A stretch of DNA of 64,000 nucleotides from Spirosoma aureum (GTDB lineage Bacteria; Bacteroidota; Bacteroidia; Cytophagales; Spirosomataceae). A program made the translations under genes and the position numbers. This document shows positions 60,965-64,000 of the stretch, piece by piece (within the stretch, counting starts at the first letter, position 1; each line of letters opens with the position of its first letter). Location: NCBI RefSeq assembly GCF_011604685.1, contig NZ_CP050063.1, positions 4,982,501-5,046,500 on the forward strand. Direction: 5' to 3'. The notes below the pieces were generated by a model. It had not been told where the DNA came from, searched no databases, and saw only the letters and a list, made by a program, of their open reading frames with translations.

Positions 60965-63173
60965 TTACATCGAAGTAATCAATGTCGGGGGGACGTCCCC
61001 GGCAGACTTCAAGGCAGGCGAGCTTCGGTTTTACCTCTACGACAAACCCGTTCCGCCTAAAACGGAACAGCAGGCGGAAGCCGAAGCCAAAGCCCGCTAT
61101 CTGGGCTTATCCCCCGATGAAAAAGCGACCAAAACGCAGCCGAACCGGCCGGTTGCACCCGCCGACAATACCTACGAGCTGGCCGCTACGATGGGGGACG
61201 TGCGGGTGATTCTGGACCCCGATTACGTGATCGTCGATCCTGATCCGACGACGGGCGATGGGTTTGATCCCAGCTACAGCTATACCCAATCAGGGCAGGA
61301 TGCCTTCGGTAACACCTTTATCTCGACGCCTGCCCCCCGGCTAACGGCCGTTACCCAACTCAAGCCCCGGCTGACCGGCAACAACTACGTCTTTACGGCT
61401 CAGACGGCCTTAAATACCGTTTTGCCCAAGCGGCTGCCCACGTTTACGGTGCACGAAAAAAAGGTGATCGGTTATCCCGGTGCCCTCTATACCGACTGGG
61501 ACAATGTAGCCGATATCATTGGCCGGGGCTATACCCACGTGACCGAATCGGCCAAACCGGTCGATGTGGACAATTACCCGACAACCCTGCGTCGGATGAT
61601 TGAGGGCTCGTTTTACAGTCTGGCCAAAGATGCCGCTGACTCGTTGTCTCCCGGTGATCCCAAGAAACAGCAACTGCTCGACTGGGCCGGGCCGCAGCAA
61701 CCCGATGGTTCGTTTGAAGGACCACACCTGATCATTACCGATCCCGATTCGGGGCGGTACTACGGTCGGCAGTGGTGGATTCTGTTTCGGGATAATCCAG
61801 GCTGGCGCGGTGCGGGGATTGACTTTTTCTCAGTCAATTTCGAGCACATGACGCCCCGCGATGGTATCGGTTTCAATGCCCATCAGCAGCAATATCGGAT
61901 GGTGGGCTGGGTGACTGAAGGCTGTATTGCCGCAGCAGCGCTGGATGGTAAAACACTACGGTCAGGCTATTCTGGTGAATTTGGTAACCTGACGACTTAT
62001 GCCCCCTGGTTTTACGATTTACCCGCGACGCATGACCGAAACGGCAATCCACTCGCCGAACCCAATGCGGGTATTCCCCAGTACATGCATTACAGCACGC
62101 TGGACGAACCCTACCAGGGCAGCTCGCTGACTGCGCCCCTGGGTGAAAATTCCGTACTGGCCACGCTGGTTAAAACGGGCAAAGCGCATTTTGGGGTAGG
62201 GCGGTACCTCCAGCATACGATGGATGGCCAGACCTATTTCCAGAAAAATGGCAGTGCTTTTGTGCTGGATGGCGATGGCAATCCCCTCTGGCGAACCGAC
62301 GAACGGACAACGACCATCACCGGCCAGTCGTGCACGATCTATATCGACGATTACTTCATGAGCATGATGAAGCTCTACGGCATCGTAGCGCAGTTCTGCT
62401 CCAATATGGACTATATGGCCGGGGGTAAACGGTTGCCCCTCTCCACCGATCGGCAACCGGGCTGGGAGGCCATGCGTGGGCAGGTGTCCCAGTTTCGTCT
62501 TGATGGCGAAGGCGAATCCGGTTCACCTCGACCGGACGCTCCGGCTCTCAACGAGCGGCCTTTGTCTCCCGATATGGTTGAAGGGTATGCGCTATTGATG
62601 TATCTGTTCGCGGAGTATTTACGGGGCTGGATGCGCTCCCAGCAACCTCAGGATTTAGGGGAGGACAATGATTATGGCTCGAAGGCAAGGGCATCCGCCG
62701 AAATCTATGCGAAAGGCTTTCAGCGGGGGGCTAACCTCAACTGGATACACGACACGTCCTGGCAATTACTCCAGCCTAAATTCTGGATCTTCAAACAGGG
62801 CATCAATGGCCCGGCTGACCCCGATGAGCACTTTGCCCGTAAACCCATCATTCTGGGCGGTCTGGCCGAAAAAGACGGGCATCCGGCCATGTGGCTGTTC
62901 GCCTGGTGGCCCTGTCAGGATGTGGACCGGGTGACGGACGTCAAGATCTGGATCAATAAGGGCAATGGCCCTGTCACGGGTACGTATGTGGCCCGGATGG
63001 CAGGGCGTAAGCCTTTTCTGGATTACTGGCAACTACCCGACGCAGCCGCTGGCGCAACGCCGAAGGACGTCTACAATCAATTTCCAAGCCTGACCGATCA
63101 GCTGATTACGCAGCGTATGGACTACCGTACGGCGAAAATTACCAATCACCCAACACCCCCACCGGCAGCATAA
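60948..63173 (+). CDS. Large hypothetical tail-region protein
   Basis: 741 residues from ATG 60948. N-terminal 130 residues look like an adaptor; the rest is rich in Trp, Gly, His and Asp (GWRGAGIDFFSVNFEHMTPR, YMHYSTLDEPYQG, MWLFAWWPCQDVDRVTD). It could be a carbohydrate-active or receptor-binding protein but no known catalytic signature is clear. Confidence 0.5.
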   Translation: MSSTSNYIEVINVGGTSPADFKAGELRFYLYDKPVPPKTEQQAEAEAKARYLGLSPDEKATKTQPNRPVAPADNTYELAATMGDVRVILDPDYVIVDPDPTTGDGFDPSYSYTQSGQDAFGNTFISTPAPRLTAVTQLKPRLTGNNYVFTAQTALNTVLPKRLPTFTVHEKKVIGYPGALYTDWDNVADIIGRGYTHVTESAKPVDVDNYPTTLRRMIEGSFYSLAKDAADSLSPGDPKKQQLLDWAGPQQPDGSFEGPHLIITDPDSGRYYGRQWWILFRDNPGWRGAGIDFFSVNFEHMTPRDGIGFNAHQQQYRMVGWVTEGCIAAAALDGKTLRSGYSGEFGNLTTYAPWFYDLPATHDRNGNPLAEPNAGIPQYMHYSTLDEPYQGSSLTAPLGENSVLATLVKTGKAHFGVGRYLQHTMDGQTYFQKNGSAFVLDGDGNPLWRTDERTTTITGQSCTIYIDDYFMSMMKLYGIVAQFCSNMDYMAGGKRLPLSTDRQPGWEAMRGQVSQFRLDGEGESGSPRPDAPALNERPLSPDMVEGYALLMYLFAEYLRGWMRSQQPQDLGEDNDYGSKARASAEIYAKGFQRGANLNWIHDTSWQLLQPKFWIFKQGINGPADPDEHFARKPIILGGLAEKDGHPAMWLFAWWPCQDVDRVTDVKIWINKGNGPVTGTYVARMAGRKPFLDYWQLPDAAAGATPKDVYNQFPSLTDQLITQRMDYRTAKITNHPTPPPAA

Positions 63174-63174
63174 C

Positions 63175-64000
63175 ATGGCAACCGAACACTTAATCGTCGA
63201 GTCCTTCTCGTCTGGCGCGAATGCCTATCAGATCACCGTCGAGCGGGATCTGACTAAATTCCCCCGAACAATAAAAGGGAATGAAGCCTTTGAAAAGGCC
63301 GTGCGGGGCGGCGGTTTCCCCTGTACGGTGGTCGGCACGGGTTGCGTGATTCCCAAGGGAACCCGCCTGACACTGATTCCACCGGATTGTTCCAGTAATC
63401 CAAATCCAACGCCAGTCACTTACTCCTGGGGCTATTTTGGCGGCAACAGCTTCAATTTCGTGCCCATTATTCCAAGCAGTGAATGGACGCATGGATCAGG
63501 CATGGCGGCCTCGAGTCTGGACAAGGATTTTGCTCACCGGCTGGAAGCAAAAATCAAAACCCGGTATCCGGCTTTTCAGGCATACGTTACCTCCCAGCTG
63601 TCTCCCTTCGAGACCGAATACCTGACCGATGACTACAATTATGCAGCCCGGATCACGGGCGATCTGAATACAAATTTCAGCAATAGCCCACCAGCCTTCG
63701 ATCTGATCGATCTCTCGATCGGGGAGAATATCGACGACGGCACATTCAATAAAACCAAATTCTTTGCGGAGCTTGATCAGCTCATTGCCACCATTCCCAA
63801 AGCAGCCACCTACACGGTGATGCTGCGGAGTTCATTCTGGGGTGGGCATACCGTCTCCAGTGCAGCCCTGCAGGAATACGCGACTCTGCATAATTACCTG
63901 TTCGTTGACTTTTCCGACCGGGTGGATTATCCGGCCTATCAGTCGGATTACGACGATGCCGGCATTGCCCGGCACTGGAATGACGATGGCCATGAGTTGA
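63175..64000 (+). CDS. SGNH-like tail protein (3' end outside window)
   Basis: Frame open from ATG 63175 to the window edge with no stop (275 residues visible). N-terminal part has FSSGANAYQITVERDLTKF; the later part reads like an SGNH esterase, with DLIDLSIGENIDDG, AATYTVMLRSSFWGGH and FVDFSDRVDYP before HWNDDGHEL, which supplies the D-x-x-H motif. One base after the previous gene. A second surface-polysaccharide esterase of the phage. Confidence 0.6.
   Translation, partial: MATEHLIVESFSSGANAYQITVERDLTKFPRTIKGNEAFEKAVRGGGFPCTVVGTGCVIPKGTRLTLIPPDCSSNPNPTPVTYSWGYFGGNSFNFVPIIPSSEWTHGSGMAASSLDKDFAHRLEAKIKTRYPAFQAYVTSQLSPFETEYLTDDYNYAARITGDLNTNFSNSPPAFDLIDLSIGENIDDGTFNKTKFFAELDQLIATIPKAATYTVMLRSSFWGGHTVSSAALQEYATLHNYLFVDFSDRVDYPAYQSDYDDAGIARHWNDDGHEL

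Overview
The window looks like chromosomal DNA of a Cytophagales-type Bacteroidota, most like Spirosoma by my own recognition (no search was run). The signs are Bacteroidota -7 promoter elements (TAnnTTTG), few Shine-Dalgarno sites, MacB/FtsX permeases, a TonB-plug lipoprotein, GAF histidine kinases and Bacteroidota-type phage proteins.

Positions 1-12300 are host-like and partly decayed. They hold the end of an ABC transporter permease, a small secreted protein, a PQQ-propeller fragment, a polysaccharide-lyase-like lipoprotein, an IS110-type transposase relic, a TonB-plug lipoprotein, a GAF histidine kinase broken by a frameshift, an oxidoreductase/MFS sugar-acid operon and small hypotheticals. 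Positions 12460-16445 look like the remnant right arm of a phage: a 5'-truncated SGNH esterase, a permuted NlpC/P60 hydrolase, an HExxH metallopeptidase and two proteins with C-terminal membrane anchors, closed by a strong terminator.

From about 17300 to beyond the right edge lies a large tailed-phage prophage. It begins with a tyrosine recombinase that has unusual active-site residues, then an XRE repressor facing a 160-bp array of palindromic operators. An early block of small unknown genes follows (19653-23462; one is an HNH nuclease), then a tRNA-like gene with anticodon UUA and an iteron-like cluster. Next comes AT-rich cargo: an 1843-residue LRR-Roc-COR-TIR protein and a separate, closely related TIR protein. 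The late region holds an S49 protease/scaffold, major capsid, putative tail tube, small and large terminase, portal, connector, a lysis cassette (two overlapping spanin-like genes, muramidase, holin) and tail/fibre genes, including a 1154-residue SGNH fibre with five repeats. A 5-kb accessory segment (ArdC, RadC, small regulator, IS relic, secreted protein) splits terminase from portal.

The main regulatory discovery is a 17-bp element, gtcatcacgcctgtaac. It occurs in five exact copies and one degenerate copy, only upstream of late transcription units. In each case a -7-like box follows 22-23 bp later and, in five of six, the start codon lies 1-8 nt after that box. I infer a phage-specific late promoter class producing leaderless or nearly leaderless mRNAs. 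The main protein-level candidate for a new system is the prophage-carried Roco-TIR/TIR pair, probably anti-phage defence. No replication protein is recognisable in the visible part of the prophage.
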